Shown: positions 1 through 5,938 of the stretch, piece after piece
Layout: each line of letters opens with the position of its first letter
Numbering within the stretch: position 1 is the first letter of the stretch
Assembly: GCA_031279795.1 (NCBI GenBank)
Contig: JAITHZ010000087.1
Location: 1-5,938 of the forward strand
Source: Bacteroidales bacterium
GTDB taxonomy: Bacteria; Bacteroidota; Bacteroidia; Bacteroidales; WRGA01
Length of the DNA stretch: 5,938 nt
Direction: 5' to 3'
The notes under the pieces: model-generated
What the model saw: the letters and a program-made list of their open reading frames with translations, nothing else
Told to the model about the DNA's origin: nothing
The model's database searches: none
Program-made: the position numbers and the translations under genes

Positions 1-25
1 ATTTATTTTTTTAATTTACATAAAA

Positions 26-1195
26 TCATTCAGCGTTATTCTGCAGCAGCCATACGATTGTTTTCAGCGCCAGATCGAAAAAAACCATTTTGGGATTGAC
101 ATTTTGGGAAATATGCGCTTCTGCAAGTCCAAATTCGTTCATCAGTCCAACGATGTTTTTCTCACTGACAAAAATATGAAATCGTGAAGAAAAAGCATCC
201 TCTCCTGGCGTCAAGTAATTCAGCTGCGGTTGTTTCTGGTTCATCACAAAATTTTCGCGCAACATGTGCTGGCAATAGGCAAAAAAAGCCTTTTGGCGTT
301 CGCGTCCGTACTTGGCCAATTCTTCCGACCATTCTTTCAAGTTGCGCAATCCAACGCTTTTCTTGGCGGGGTCGCGAATGACTCCTACCGAATAAGCTCC
401 GCGCATCAGAAGCACGAAACGTTCTAACAGATAGCTATTTTCAGCGCTTTGTTCAACAACTTCTTTTGCTTGCGTCATGCTGCCTGCGGCGATATGAGCT
501 ACCGCATGCGCGTCAGACTCGGCCAAGCTAAAACGTGACTGCAAGGCGATTTCCATTTTTTCCGGAAGAATTGCCTTTACATTTATCCGTTGCGACCGCG
601 ACTGAATGGTCGACAAGATTCCGTCGGGCTGTTCCGAAATCAACAGCAAAAATGTCTTTTCGGGTGGCTCTTCAATTATTTTCAGTAATTTATTGGCACA
701 TTCTATATTCATTTTTTCTGGGAGCCATATAATCAACGTTTTATAATCCGACTCGAATGGTTTCAAGTTCAGTTTATGCAGAATCTGTTCGCTTTCTCCG
801 CAATAAATTATGGCCTGCTTGTTGGTCTCACCCAAATATCTCAACCATTGCTGGTATGTAAAATAAGCGTCATTCAATACAAACTTGCGCCATTCTGGTA
901 AGTAATCGTCGCAAACAAATTTGCCTTTTTTACTATCTGTTACAATGGGAAAAGCAAAATGAATATCCGGATGAATGAGCTTACTCACTTTTACACACGA
1001 CGGACAAACGCCGCAGGCATCACTTTCCGAGCGCTTCGTGCAATTCAAATAGCGTGCCAGCGCCAGCGCCAGCGCGTATTTCCCAACTCCTTCTTTGCCA
1101 GTAATCAGCTGTGCATGAGGAATTTCACCAGTTTGAACTGATTGAATCATCCGTTCCTTGATGAGGTCTTGTCCAATAATATCTCTAAAAAACAT
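26..1195 (-). CDS. holB: DNA polymerase III delta' subunit (clamp loader, AAA+)
   Basis: The 389-residue protein is read as the delta' subunit of the clamp-loader complex, which loads the beta sliding clamp onto primed DNA at the replication fork. The N-terminus FFRDIIGQ is typical of DnaX/delta' proteins. A P-loop GKEGVGK lies at residues 33-39, followed by four cysteines (C52, C61, C64, C67) in the spacing of the family's zinc module. WLPEKMN (157-163) stands where delta' has its degenerate Walker B/AExMN segment. LLKIIEEPP (170-178) and SRSQR (199-203) follow; the family's SRC motif reads SRS here. Residues about 90-150 are an insertion relative to enterobacterial delta'. The C-terminal third matches no sharp motif but fits the helical collar domain in length. 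The start at 1195 is chosen because FFRDIIGQ follows at once. It lies 89 bp after metF on the same strand, so co-transcription is possible. A DnaX (gamma/tau) identity is less likely given the missing catalytic motifs. Confidence 0.94.
   Translation of the reverse strand: MFFRDIIGQDLIKERMIQSVQTGEIPHAQLITGKEGVGKYALALALARYLNCTKRSESDACGVCPSCVKVSKLIHPDIHFAFPIVTDSKKGKFVCDDYLPEWRKFVLNDAYFTYQQWLRYLGETNKQAIIYCGESEQILHKLNLKPFESDYKTLIIWLPEKMNIECANKLLKIIEEPPEKTFLLLISEQPDGILSTIQSRSQRINVKAILPEKMEIALQSRFSLAESDAHAVAHIAAGSMTQAKEVVEQSAENSYLLERFVLLMRGAYSVGVIRDPAKKSVGLRNLKEWSEELAKYGRERQKAFFAYCQHMLRENFVMNQKQPQLNYLTPGEDAFSSRFHIFVSEKNIVGLMNEFGLAEAHISQNVNPKMVFFDLALKTIVWLLQNNAE
1056..1073. repeat. Hexanucleotide tandem repeat (GCCAGC x3) inside holB
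   Basis: Three perfect copies of GCCAGC stand head to tail. On the coding strand they give alternating Leu-Ala codons and account for most of ALALALA (residues 41-47), the helix directly after the P-loop. Each unit adds two residues, so a slip would keep the frame but shift the helix register. It is seen directly; any effect is inference. Confidence 0.7.
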
Positions 1196-1231
1196 AGAAT
1201 TTTTAACTTATTGGTTGAAAACAAAAGATGC

Positions 1232-1260
1232 GATGAAACATTTTTTTATGTTACTTCATC
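1232..1260 (-). terminator. Hairpin between metF and holB, weak terminator candidate
   Basis: Arms GATGAAACAT (1232-1241) and ATGT plus TTCATC (1248-1251, 1255-1260) pair across a six-base loop. Three bases (1252-1254) bulge out on one side. It begins 24 bp past the metF stop codon. On the minus strand it is followed by a T-rich but interrupted stretch (CATCTTTTGTTTTC). The stem is AT-rich, so it may only attenuate transcription into holB or stabilise the metF 3' end. Confidence 0.35.
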
Positions 1261-1284
1261 AGTCTAATGTTTTCAATCTCATAT

Positions 1285-2235
1285 CTAATAAATCTGTTTC
1301 GCAATTCGTTTCACACTTTGTGCTGCCATCATTGAATAGAAATGAATGCTGGGTACTTCCCTTGATTTCAATTCTTTAGCCTGCATCGTACACCATTCCA
1401 CGCCAACTTCTACGGTATCGGCATTGGTTTTGCATTTTTTGAGTTCGCTGGTCAGTGTTTCGGGGAAATCCACATGGAATATTTTGGGAATAACCGTCAG
1501 TTGTTCAACAAAATTCAGTGGTTTCAATCCGGGAATGATCGGTATGGTTATTCCTTCTGCGCGACATTTATCGACAAAAGCAAAATATTTTTCATTGTCG
1601 AAAAACATTTGTGTGACGATATAGCTCGCTCCCGAATTTACCTTTTCCTTCAGCCAGTGCAAATCGGACTGCAGATTAGGCGCTTCTTCGTGCTTTTCCG
1701 GATAACCCGCCACCCCGTATGAAAAGGTATCTCCGTACTCTCTGACAGATCCGTCCAAAAAACGACCTTCGTTGAAATCATTCACTTGACGCTGTAAATC
1801 AATTGCATGCGCATGCCCGTCTTCAGTTGGAACAAAGCGGGTATCGTGTCGGCCCTTGTCGCCGCGCAAGATGAGCAAATCGCGGATGCCCAGAAAATTA
1901 AGGTCTATAAGTGCATATTCCGTTTCGCTTTTGGTGAATCCGCTACAAATAATATGCGGCACGGCCATTATCTGGTACTTGTGCTGAATGGCGGCGGCAA
2001 TGGCTACCGTTCCCGGACGAACGCGCTCATTTACACGCCTATACAGACCGTCGCCTGCTTCTCTGTATGAAATATCGCCACGATGGGTAGTTATATTTAT
2101 GTACTTCGGATCAAACTCTCGTAGCGTATCAATGGTCTTAAATACTTTTTCGATGCTGTTGCCCTTTAACGGAGGCAATACTTCGAAAGAAAAAGCCGTT
2201 TTTTTAGCTGTCAGAATAATGTCAATAACACTCAT
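1285..2235 (-). CDS. metF: 5,10-methylenetetrahydrofolate reductase
   Basis: This 316-residue cytosolic flavoprotein reduces 5,10-methylene-THF to 5-methyl-THF, the methyl donor for methionine synthesis. The FAD-binding TIM-barrel signature is intact. It includes FSFEVLPP with the family's catalytic Glu (E18), HIICSGFTK (94-102), LILRGDKG (121-128), GVAGYPEKH (174-182), TQMFFD (208-213) and PGLKPL (235-240). Residues about 129-170 are longer than in the 296-residue E. coli enzyme. The frame stays open to an ATG at 2292. The start at 2235 is preferred because MSVIDI aligns with the family N-terminus and because the predicted transcript begins near 2302, leaving almost no leader for 2292. The ATG at 2244 (three more residues, with TTTATAAA just upstream) is equally plausible. 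Identification is secure; only the start is open. Confidence 0.96.
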   Translation of the reverse strand: MSVIDIILTAKKTAFSFEVLPPLKGNSIEKVFKTIDTLREFDPKYINITTHRGDISYREAGDGLYRRVNERVRPGTVAIAAAIQHKYQIMAVPHIICSGFTKSETEYALIDLNFLGIRDLLILRGDKGRHDTRFVPTEDGHAHAIDLQRQVNDFNEGRFLDGSVREYGDTFSYGVAGYPEKHEEAPNLQSDLHWLKEKVNSGASYIVTQMFFDNEKYFAFVDKCRAEGITIPIIPGLKPLNFVEQLTVIPKIFHVDFPETLTSELKKCKTNADTVEVGVEWCTMQAKELKSREVPSIHFYSMMAAQSVKRIAKQIY

Positions 2236-2255
2236 GATGTTCATTTTATAAAGAA

Positions 2256-2294
2256 GACATTTACAGTTGATAATACAGTTGATAAATGTCAACT
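2256..2294 (-). promoter_or_regulatory. metF leader: tandem repeat with nested inverted repeats
   Basis: Two perfect 12-bp tandem copies of TACAGTTGATAA occupy 2262-2285 (+ strand). They are bracketed by an 8-bp perfect inverted repeat, GACATTTA (2256-2263) and TAAATGTC (2283-2290). A second inverted repeat, AGTTGA (2277-2282) and TCAACT (2289-2294), overlaps the first. In the metF transcript the 5' segment AGUUGACAUUUA could pair with either UCAACU copy or with UAAAUGUC, and the first two pairings exclude the third. The block sits between the predicted transcription start (about 2302) and the start codon. It could be a repressor operator or an RNA element; no known riboswitch class is recognised. 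Confidence 0.5.
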
Positions 2295-2307
2295 ATGAAA
2301 TAGCGTA

Positions 2308-2337
2308 CAAAGTTAGGGGAATTTTTCGACATTACAA
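2308..2337 (-). promoter_or_regulatory. metF: Bacteroidota-type promoter for metF
   Basis: On the minus strand TTG (2337-2335) is followed after a 19-bp spacer by TAACTTTG (2315-2308), an exact match to the TAnnTTTG -7 consensus of the Bacteroidota primary sigma factor. Element spacing fits the known 19-21 bp range. Transcription would begin near 2302, giving a leader of about 60 bases. Confidence 0.65.
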
Positions 2338-2525
2338 TATTCCATTACAAATTACCAGCGATTCAGAGGGAAAAAAGTTTTTAAAATCCAAATTTCCATT
2401 GTTTGAACTGTGATTTAACTGCGCTGCATCCCTTAATGTGGTGAGAAAATGTTAAATATTCACTGAAAAAAAGACAGAAAAGAGGTAAATATCCTTGCAA
2501 TCAGTTCGTATGCTATTATCACTGT

Positions 2526-2540
2526 TTATAATGAGTATAA
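2526..2540. promoter_or_regulatory. Fur-box-like palindrome upstream of feoAB
   Basis: TTATAATGAGTATAA is a 15-bp palindrome with a single mismatched pair. It matches 11 of 14 bases of the 7-1-7 Fur consensus TGATAAT-N-ATTATCA. A full ATTATCA half-site lies just upstream at 2515-2521. The block is about 20 bp upstream of the candidate -33 element of an iron-uptake gene, a sensible place for Fe(II)-dependent control. AT-rich DNA yields such matches by chance, so this is a candidate only. Confidence 0.4.
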
Positions 2541-2558
2541 AAAAGAAAGTGTGAATCG

Positions 2559-2589
2559 TTCGCTGTTTCATTAAAAATTCGCACATTTG
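2559..2589 (+). promoter_or_regulatory. feoB: Candidate feoAB promoter
   Basis: TTCG (2559-2562) is followed after 19 bp by CACATTTG (2582-2589). The latter matches the Bacteroidota -7 consensus TAnnTTTG at all but its first base. Transcription would start near 2594, which is downstream of the ATG at 2591 and so favours translation from 2615. The -33 element is one base off TTTG, so the site is weaker than the metF promoter. Confidence 0.4.
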
Positions 2590-2614
2590 CATGTCAATCA
2601 TAATTCAACGAAAA

Positions 2615-5101
2615 ATGTATTTATCAGAACTGGCGACAGGCAAGCAGGCGGTTATTACCAATGTACGGGGAAAGGGAAGTTTTCGCAAACGGATAATAGA
2701 AATGGGGTTCATCAAGGGCGCTACTGTGGAATGTGTGTTCAATGCGCCGTTGAAAGACCCGATTGACTACCGGATAATGGATTACGATGTTTCGATGCGG
2801 CGAAGCGAGGCAGCTCTGGTGGAAATTGTACCGCTGGATGTGGCGGATAATGCGGCGGATAATGCTGCGAGATTCTACGGAACGATGGAATCGAACGACC
2901 GCCAGGAACAGCAAGGCTCTGAGGAGCGGACGATTCGTGTGGCGCTGACAGGAAATCCGAATTCGGGGAAAACGACGTTCTTCAACATGGCTTCGGGTGC
3001 ACACGAGCATGTGGGCAATTACAGCGGAGTGACGGTTGATGCAAAAGAGGGACGGTTCAAATACAAGGGTTACACGTTTCGATTGGTTGACTTGCCGGGG
3101 ACGTATTCGCTTTCGGCATACACGCCGGAAGAGCTGTTTGTAAGAAAGGAACTGCTTGAGGCGAAACCTGATGTTGTGCTGAACGTTGTGGCGGCGTCGA
3201 ATCTGGAACGGAATCTTTACCTTACTACGCAGCTCATCGACATGAATACCTGTGTGGTGATGGCTTTGAACATGTATGATGAACTGGAAAAAAACGGTTC
3301 ACGTCTGGAGTGCGAACAACTGGGGATGCTGTTGAATATTCCGATCGTTCCGACCGTCGCACGAAAGGGGCATGGCATCTCTGAGGTGTTTGACGCAATT
3401 ATCCGGCGGTATGAACAAAACGAAAAGTCGGTACCACGCCGTTCGATATTGATCAATCACGGACCGGTCATCGAATCGGCTATTGAGAAGATAAGTAGCT
3501 TACTGTCGAAGAATAAAAATATTAATCCCGTTCGCTTTTTCGCCATAAAACTGCTGGAAAACGACCGAGACGTCGAAGCACAACTTGCGGGCTACGCCAA
3601 TTCTGCCACTATTCTGGAAATGCGCGACAAGGCGGCAAAGGAAATATGCACCATGTTGAATGAAGACGCCGAAACTGCGGTTGTGGACGCCAAGTATGGC
3701 TTTATTGCCGGCGCCTTGCGCGAGACGTACCAGCCAAACCGTGACGAACGGGTGTCTGTTACGAGCACAATTGACACATTCGTTACGCATAAACTGGTTG
3801 GCTATCCCATTTTTCTGTTCTTTATGTGGCTAATGTTCCTGACAACGTTTTCGCTCGGTGAATATCCCAAAGGCTGGATCGAATGGCTGATCTCGCAGCT
3901 GGGCAACTGGGTGGCAAACCTCATGCCCGACGGTTCGCTGAAAGACTTGCTGATTGATGGCATTATTGGCGGTGTTGGAGGAGTGATTGTGTTTCTGCCA
4001 AATATCCTGATTCTGTATTTTTTCATCTCGTTCATGGAAGATTCCGGCTACATGGCTCGCGCAGCATTTATCATGGACAAAATCATGCACAAAATGGGAT
4101 TGCACGGAAAGTCGTTCATCCCGCTGGTGATGGGATTTGGGTGTAATGTTCCGGCAGTAATGGCTTCGCGCACGATTGAGAGCCGAAGCAGCCGCATGGC
4201 CACGATGCTGGTCATCCCGCTGATGTCGTGCAGTGCGCGGTTGCCGGTTTACCTGCTGCTGGTGGGGGCTTTCTTTCCGGAACATGGGAGTATTGTCCTG
4301 CTGTCGATCTATTTGATTGGCATCGTGATGTCGGTGATTTTTGCACGAATCTTCCGAAAATACCTCTTTCGCGACGAAGATATTCCATTTGTGATGGAAC
4401 TGCCTCCTTACCGCTTGCCAACATTCAAAAGCACCATCCGCCACATGTGGGACAAGGGCGAACAATACCTGAAAAAAATGGGCAAAATTATCCTGCTTGC
4501 ATCCATCGTTATCTGGTTCTTGGGATATTACCCAAAGAATGTTGCTTACTCGCAGGATTACGAAAAACTGACCGCCGATGTCGAATACCAATTCGAATTA
4601 CAACTGGCTGCTGCCGAAACCAAAAAACACGACACATTACTCAAAGCAAAAAATGAAGCGCTCCAACTGATTGCTAACAAACAGCATACCGAACATCAGC
4701 AAAAATCGTATATCGGACAACTCGGACGGTTCATTGAACCTGTAATCAAGCCGCTGGGATTTGACTGGAAAATAGGTATCGGCATCCTGACGGGAATTGG
4801 AGCTAAGGAAATAGTGGTAAGTACGTTGAATGTGCTGTACACCGACTTTGGCAATAACGCGGGCAAAAATCTGGAAGAACGAATGCGGCTTGATATCGAC
4901 GAAGCAGGCAATCCGGTATTCTCGTGCCTGACAGCTTTTTGCATGATGCTTTTCATTTTGTTTTATTTCCCGTGCATTGCAGCTATAACAGCTATAAAAA
5001 ACGAATCTGGCAGCTGGAAATGGGGTTTGTTCACCGTGTTTTATACCACGGCGCTCGCTTGGATAACGACATTTGCCGTATATCAAATAGGCAGTTTGTA
5101 G
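2615..5101 (+). CDS. feoB: Ferrous iron transporter, FeoA-FeoB fusion
   Basis: This 828-residue inner-membrane protein imports Fe(II). Residues 1-72 form a FeoA (SH3-like) domain (MYLSELATGKQAVI, FRKRIIEMGFIKG, MRRSEAALVEIV). A polar linker (about 73-105) leads to the cytosolic G domain, with G1 GNPNSGKTT (113-121), G2 Thr140, G3 DLPG (159-162), G4 NMYD (219-222) and G5 VARKG (248-252). A helical GDI-like region runs to about 380. The membrane domain starts near 396 and includes the gate motifs GFGCNVP (507-513, Cys510) and SCSARLP (538-544, Cys539). A charged helical loop (about 650-690), SYIGQLGRFIEPV and GAKE (729-732) follow, then a C-terminal FYFPC segment. All motifs are intact. The frame extends to an ATG at 2591, but MYLSEL aligns with known FeoA starts and the A-rich AACGAAAA precedes 2615. 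The fusion is common in Bacteroidota. Confidence 0.96.
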   Translation: MYLSELATGKQAVITNVRGKGSFRKRIIEMGFIKGATVECVFNAPLKDPIDYRIMDYDVSMRRSEAALVEIVPLDVADNAADNAARFYGTMESNDRQEQQGSEERTIRVALTGNPNSGKTTFFNMASGAHEHVGNYSGVTVDAKEGRFKYKGYTFRLVDLPGTYSLSAYTPEELFVRKELLEAKPDVVLNVVAASNLERNLYLTTQLIDMNTCVVMALNMYDELEKNGSRLECEQLGMLLNIPIVPTVARKGHGISEVFDAIIRRYEQNEKSVPRRSILINHGPVIESAIEKISSLLSKNKNINPVRFFAIKLLENDRDVEAQLAGYANSATILEMRDKAAKEICTMLNEDAETAVVDAKYGFIAGALRETYQPNRDERVSVTSTIDTFVTHKLVGYPIFLFFMWLMFLTTFSLGEYPKGWIEWLISQLGNWVANLMPDGSLKDLLIDGIIGGVGGVIVFLPNILILYFFISFMEDSGYMARAAFIMDKIMHKMGLHGKSFIPLVMGFGCNVPAVMASRTIESRSSRMATMLVIPLMSCSARLPVYLLLVGAFFPEHGSIVLLSIYLIGIVMSVIFARIFRKYLFRDEDIPFVMELPPYRLPTFKSTIRHMWDKGEQYLKKMGKIILLASIVIWFLGYYPKNVAYSQDYEKLTADVEYQFELQLAAAETKKHDTLLKAKNEALQLIANKQHTEHQQKSYIGQLGRFIEPVIKPLGFDWKIGIGILTGIGAKEIVVSTLNVLYTDFGNNAGKNLEERMRLDIDEAGNPVFSCLTAFCMMLFILFYFPCIAAITAIKNESGSWKWGLFTVFYTTALAWITTFAVYQIGSL
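2843..2866. repeat. 12-bp in-frame tandem duplication in the FeoA-FeoB linker
   Basis: GCGGATAATGCG and GCGGATAATGCT stand in tandem and differ only in the last base. They encode ADNA-ADNA at residues 77-84, where the FeoA domain ends and the flexible linker to the G domain begins. The near identity suggests a recent duplication tolerated in a linker. Confidence 0.7.
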
Positions 5102-5137
5102 CCGATAAGATATGAATAACTATGTAAACTGACTGAT

Positions 5138-5284
5138 ATGTATCAAGATATAATTGTTTGGGTAATTGGACTGGTAACGTTCACCGTCATTGCCCGAAAC
5201 CTTTATCGGATGTTTCGGAAAAAATCTGCCGACAAACCTGCGTGCCATGACTGTGCACTAAAAAAGAAATGTCATGCGAGTTGA
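5138..5284 (+). CDS. FeoB-associated Cys-rich single-span membrane protein
   Basis: A 48-residue protein begins 36 bp after the feoAB stop on the same strand. Residues 5-19 (IIVWVIGLVTFTVIA) form one membrane segment. A basic stretch follows (RNLYRMFRKK, 20-29), placing the C-terminus in the cytosol by the positive-inside rule. The tail holds a cysteine cluster CHDCALKKKC (C36, C39, C45). This architecture (short N-terminal span, basic juxtamembrane region, CxxC plus a third Cys) is that of the FeoB-associated Cys-rich membrane proteins encoded after feoB in many anaerobes. The role is unproven; metal handling or support of the FeoB channel has been proposed. Position and spacing argue for co-transcription with feoAB. 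No Shine-Dalgarno is visible, as for its neighbours. It is too short for default length cutoffs but the assignment is firm on structure and context. Confidence 0.82.
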   Translation: MYQDIIVWVIGLVTFTVIARNLYRMFRKKSADKPACHDCALKKKCHAS

Positions 5285-5311
5285 GATTTTTTCGTTCAGA
5301 TAAAAAAAAAT

Positions 5312-5375
5312 CCCACAAAGTCCGCGAAGTTCACAAAGAAGAAAGAAACTTTGTGGCCTTTGCGAGATTTGTGGG
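5312..5375. repeat. 64-bp imperfect inverted repeat, likely interspersed repeat
   Basis: Two 27-bp arms (5312-5338 and 5349-5375) match as inverted repeats at 21 of 27 positions, separated by a purine loop (AAGAAAGAAA). Both ends are perfect (CCCACAAA and CACAAAG with their complements); mismatches cluster in the middle. Inside each arm the word CACAAAG/CTTTGTG recurs beside a GCGAA/TTTGCG core. This wording resembles short noncoding repeats common in Bacteroidota genomes (inference from memory). Nine A bases (5302-5310) lie on the left, so only a minus-strand transcript would carry the U-tract of an intrinsic terminator, yet no minus-strand gene lies nearby. The right flank (GTTAAGACTAAC) has no T-tract, so it is a poor terminator for the feo unit. 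Confidence 0.7.
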
Positions 5376-5467
5376 GTTAAGACTAACTGTATCAGGAGAA
5401 TACCTCACTTTTTTACCATTTCTTTATAAAAAACACCAAACACCTATACAATTTTAGCAAAAAGTAT

Positions 5468-5475
5468 TACTTTTG
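5468..5475 (+). promoter_or_regulatory. Candidate -7 element for the lipoprotein gene
   Basis: TACTTTTG is an exact match to the Bacteroidota -7 consensus TAnnTTTG and would place the transcript start near 5480, leaving a leader of about 45 bases. No TTG or TTTG is found about 19-21 bp upstream, so this rests on one element only. Confidence 0.35.
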
Positions 5476-5524
5476 TCGCAAAATATTTTGAAAAGAAATT
5501 TTTATCAATAAATCAACGCTAATT

Positions 5525-5938
5525 ATGAAATCATTCAAATTTACATTATTGGGAATAAGTGCGTTACTGTTTATCGCCTGTTCCAAAAAGTCGGAACATA
5601 TTTCCGTCATACCCGTCAGCGCAACGTCTGTTATAGTAGTTGACGCTTATTCCATCATGCAAAAAGGAAATCTGAAAGATATTTCCGAACTGCAGTCGTT
5701 TCAGACAATGAAAGAAAAATTGCGCAACGAAAATAAAAGCGCTTCCAATCTGCTGGACGAAATGATTAAAAATCCGGAAATGACCGGTATTGATTTCAAA
5801 TCAGACCTGTTCATTTTTCAGATTGAGGAAAACGACAACAAGTTTGTGAACTTTTCTGCAAAAGTAGGTGATGAAACGAAAATTGACGCATTTTTCAAAA
5901 AACTGCTGGAGGCATCTGGCGAAACTGACTTTTCGATC
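5525..5938 (+). CDS. DUF4836-like lipoprotein (5' part, cut by the window end)
   Basis: The reading frame is open for 138 codons to the last base; the family is much longer (several hundred residues), so most of the gene lies outside. Residues 1-18 are a lipoprotein signal peptide (MKSFKFTLLGISALLFIA) with Cys19 as the lipidation site. Phe at -3 is unusual for a lipobox, but the Ala at -1 and the hydrophobic core fit. CSKKSEH after the cleavage site is not the acidic surface-export signal seen in Bacteroides, so a periplasm-facing anchor is more likely. The mature part opens with SVIPVSATSVIVVDAYSIMQKG, which resembles the IPxxAxxVxxxD opening of DUF4836 proteins of Bacteroidales, whose function is unknown. 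The segment LFIFQIEENDNKFVNFSAKVGDE also fits. The start is the first ATG after an A/T-rich leader. It is probably a separate transcription unit from feoAB. Confidence 0.75.
   Translation, partial: MKSFKFTLLGISALLFIACSKKSEHISVIPVSATSVIVVDAYSIMQKGNLKDISELQSFQTMKEKLRNENKSASNLLDEMIKNPEMTGIDFKSDLFIFQIEENDNKFVNFSAKVGDETKIDAFFKKLLEASGETDFSI

Larger units (their letters stand above)
2236..2614. other. Divergent intergenic control region metF / feoAB
   Basis: This stretch separates the two divergent units. From the left it holds the metF leader repeats, the metF promoter, and an AT-rich middle (about 2340-2520) in which I see no gene, RNA fold or clear site. The Fur-like palindrome (2526-2540) and the weak feoAB promoter (2559-2589) follow. 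A poor -7 match, TATCCTTG at 2490-2497, lacks a -33 partner. Short open frames here are under ten codons or lack supporting signals. Confidence 0.6.

Noticed and set aside
2245..2307. SAM or other known riboswitch ahead of metF
   Set aside because: The predicted leader is only about 60 bases, too short for SAM riboswitch folds, and none of their conserved cores is visible.
3830..4591. Long open frame (253 codons) on the minus strand inside feoAB
   Set aside because: It is antisense to intact FeoB membrane-domain motifs, its translation is rich in His, Gln, Arg and Asn with no domain pattern, and no promoter signal precedes it. It is a codon-usage shadow.
4228..4656. 142-codon open frame on the plus strand inside feoAB in another frame
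   Set aside because: It overlaps conserved FeoB sequence completely and shows no recognisable motif.
2591..5101. Compositional mosaic within feoAB (G-rich coding strand early, more C-ending codons later)
   Set aside because: The shift is gradual and all motifs belong to one family in the normal order, so there is no breakpoint to support recombination.
5285..5380. Intrinsic terminator for the feo unit
   Set aside because: The inverted repeat has no T-tract on its plus-strand 3' side, and T-rich sequence only appears about 30 bp later. The U-tract orientation fits the minus strand instead.
5269..5457. 62-codon plus-strand frame starting within the end of the small Cys-rich gene
   Set aside because: Most of it is a translation of the A-tract and inverted repeat (highly charged, low complexity); no start signal and no family resemblance.

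Overview
The window looks like ordinary chromosomal DNA from a member of the Bacteroidota, most likely the order Bacteroidales. Four things point that way: FeoA and FeoB fused in one chain, a lipoprotein resembling the DUF4836 family, promoter elements of the TAnnTTTG type in place of the sigma70 -10 box, and start codons without Shine-Dalgarno sequences but with A-rich leaders. I see no phage, plasmid, insertion sequence, CRISPR array, tRNA or rRNA.

Layout. The left part (26-2235) carries two genes on the minus strand, transcribed towards position 1. metF (5,10-methylenetetrahydrofolate reductase) comes first and is followed by holB (DNA polymerase III delta' subunit), with an 89-bp gap holding a small hairpin. 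A divergent control region of about 370 bp (2236-2614) separates them from the right part. It carries a good promoter and a repeat-rich leader for metF. On the other side it has a weaker promoter and a Fur-box-like palindrome facing the iron gene.

The right part (2615-5284) is a ferrous-iron uptake unit. It consists of the FeoA-FeoB fusion followed 36 bp later by a 48-residue single-span Cys-rich membrane protein of the kind found beside feoB. Next comes a 240-bp gap with a 64-bp imperfect inverted repeat that resembles interspersed noncoding repeats. The 5' part of a DUF4836-like lipoprotein gene (5525 to the window end) follows and is cut off by the window edge.

How the genes relate. FeoAB and the small Cys-rich protein almost certainly work together in Fe(II) import and are probably iron-regulated. 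metF (one-carbon and methionine metabolism) and holB (replisome clamp loader) are housekeeping genes with no evident functional link beyond a possible shared transcript. I found no clear new system. The most interesting noncoding signals are the metF leader, where one strand segment can pair with three different partners, and the inverted repeat at 5312-5375.
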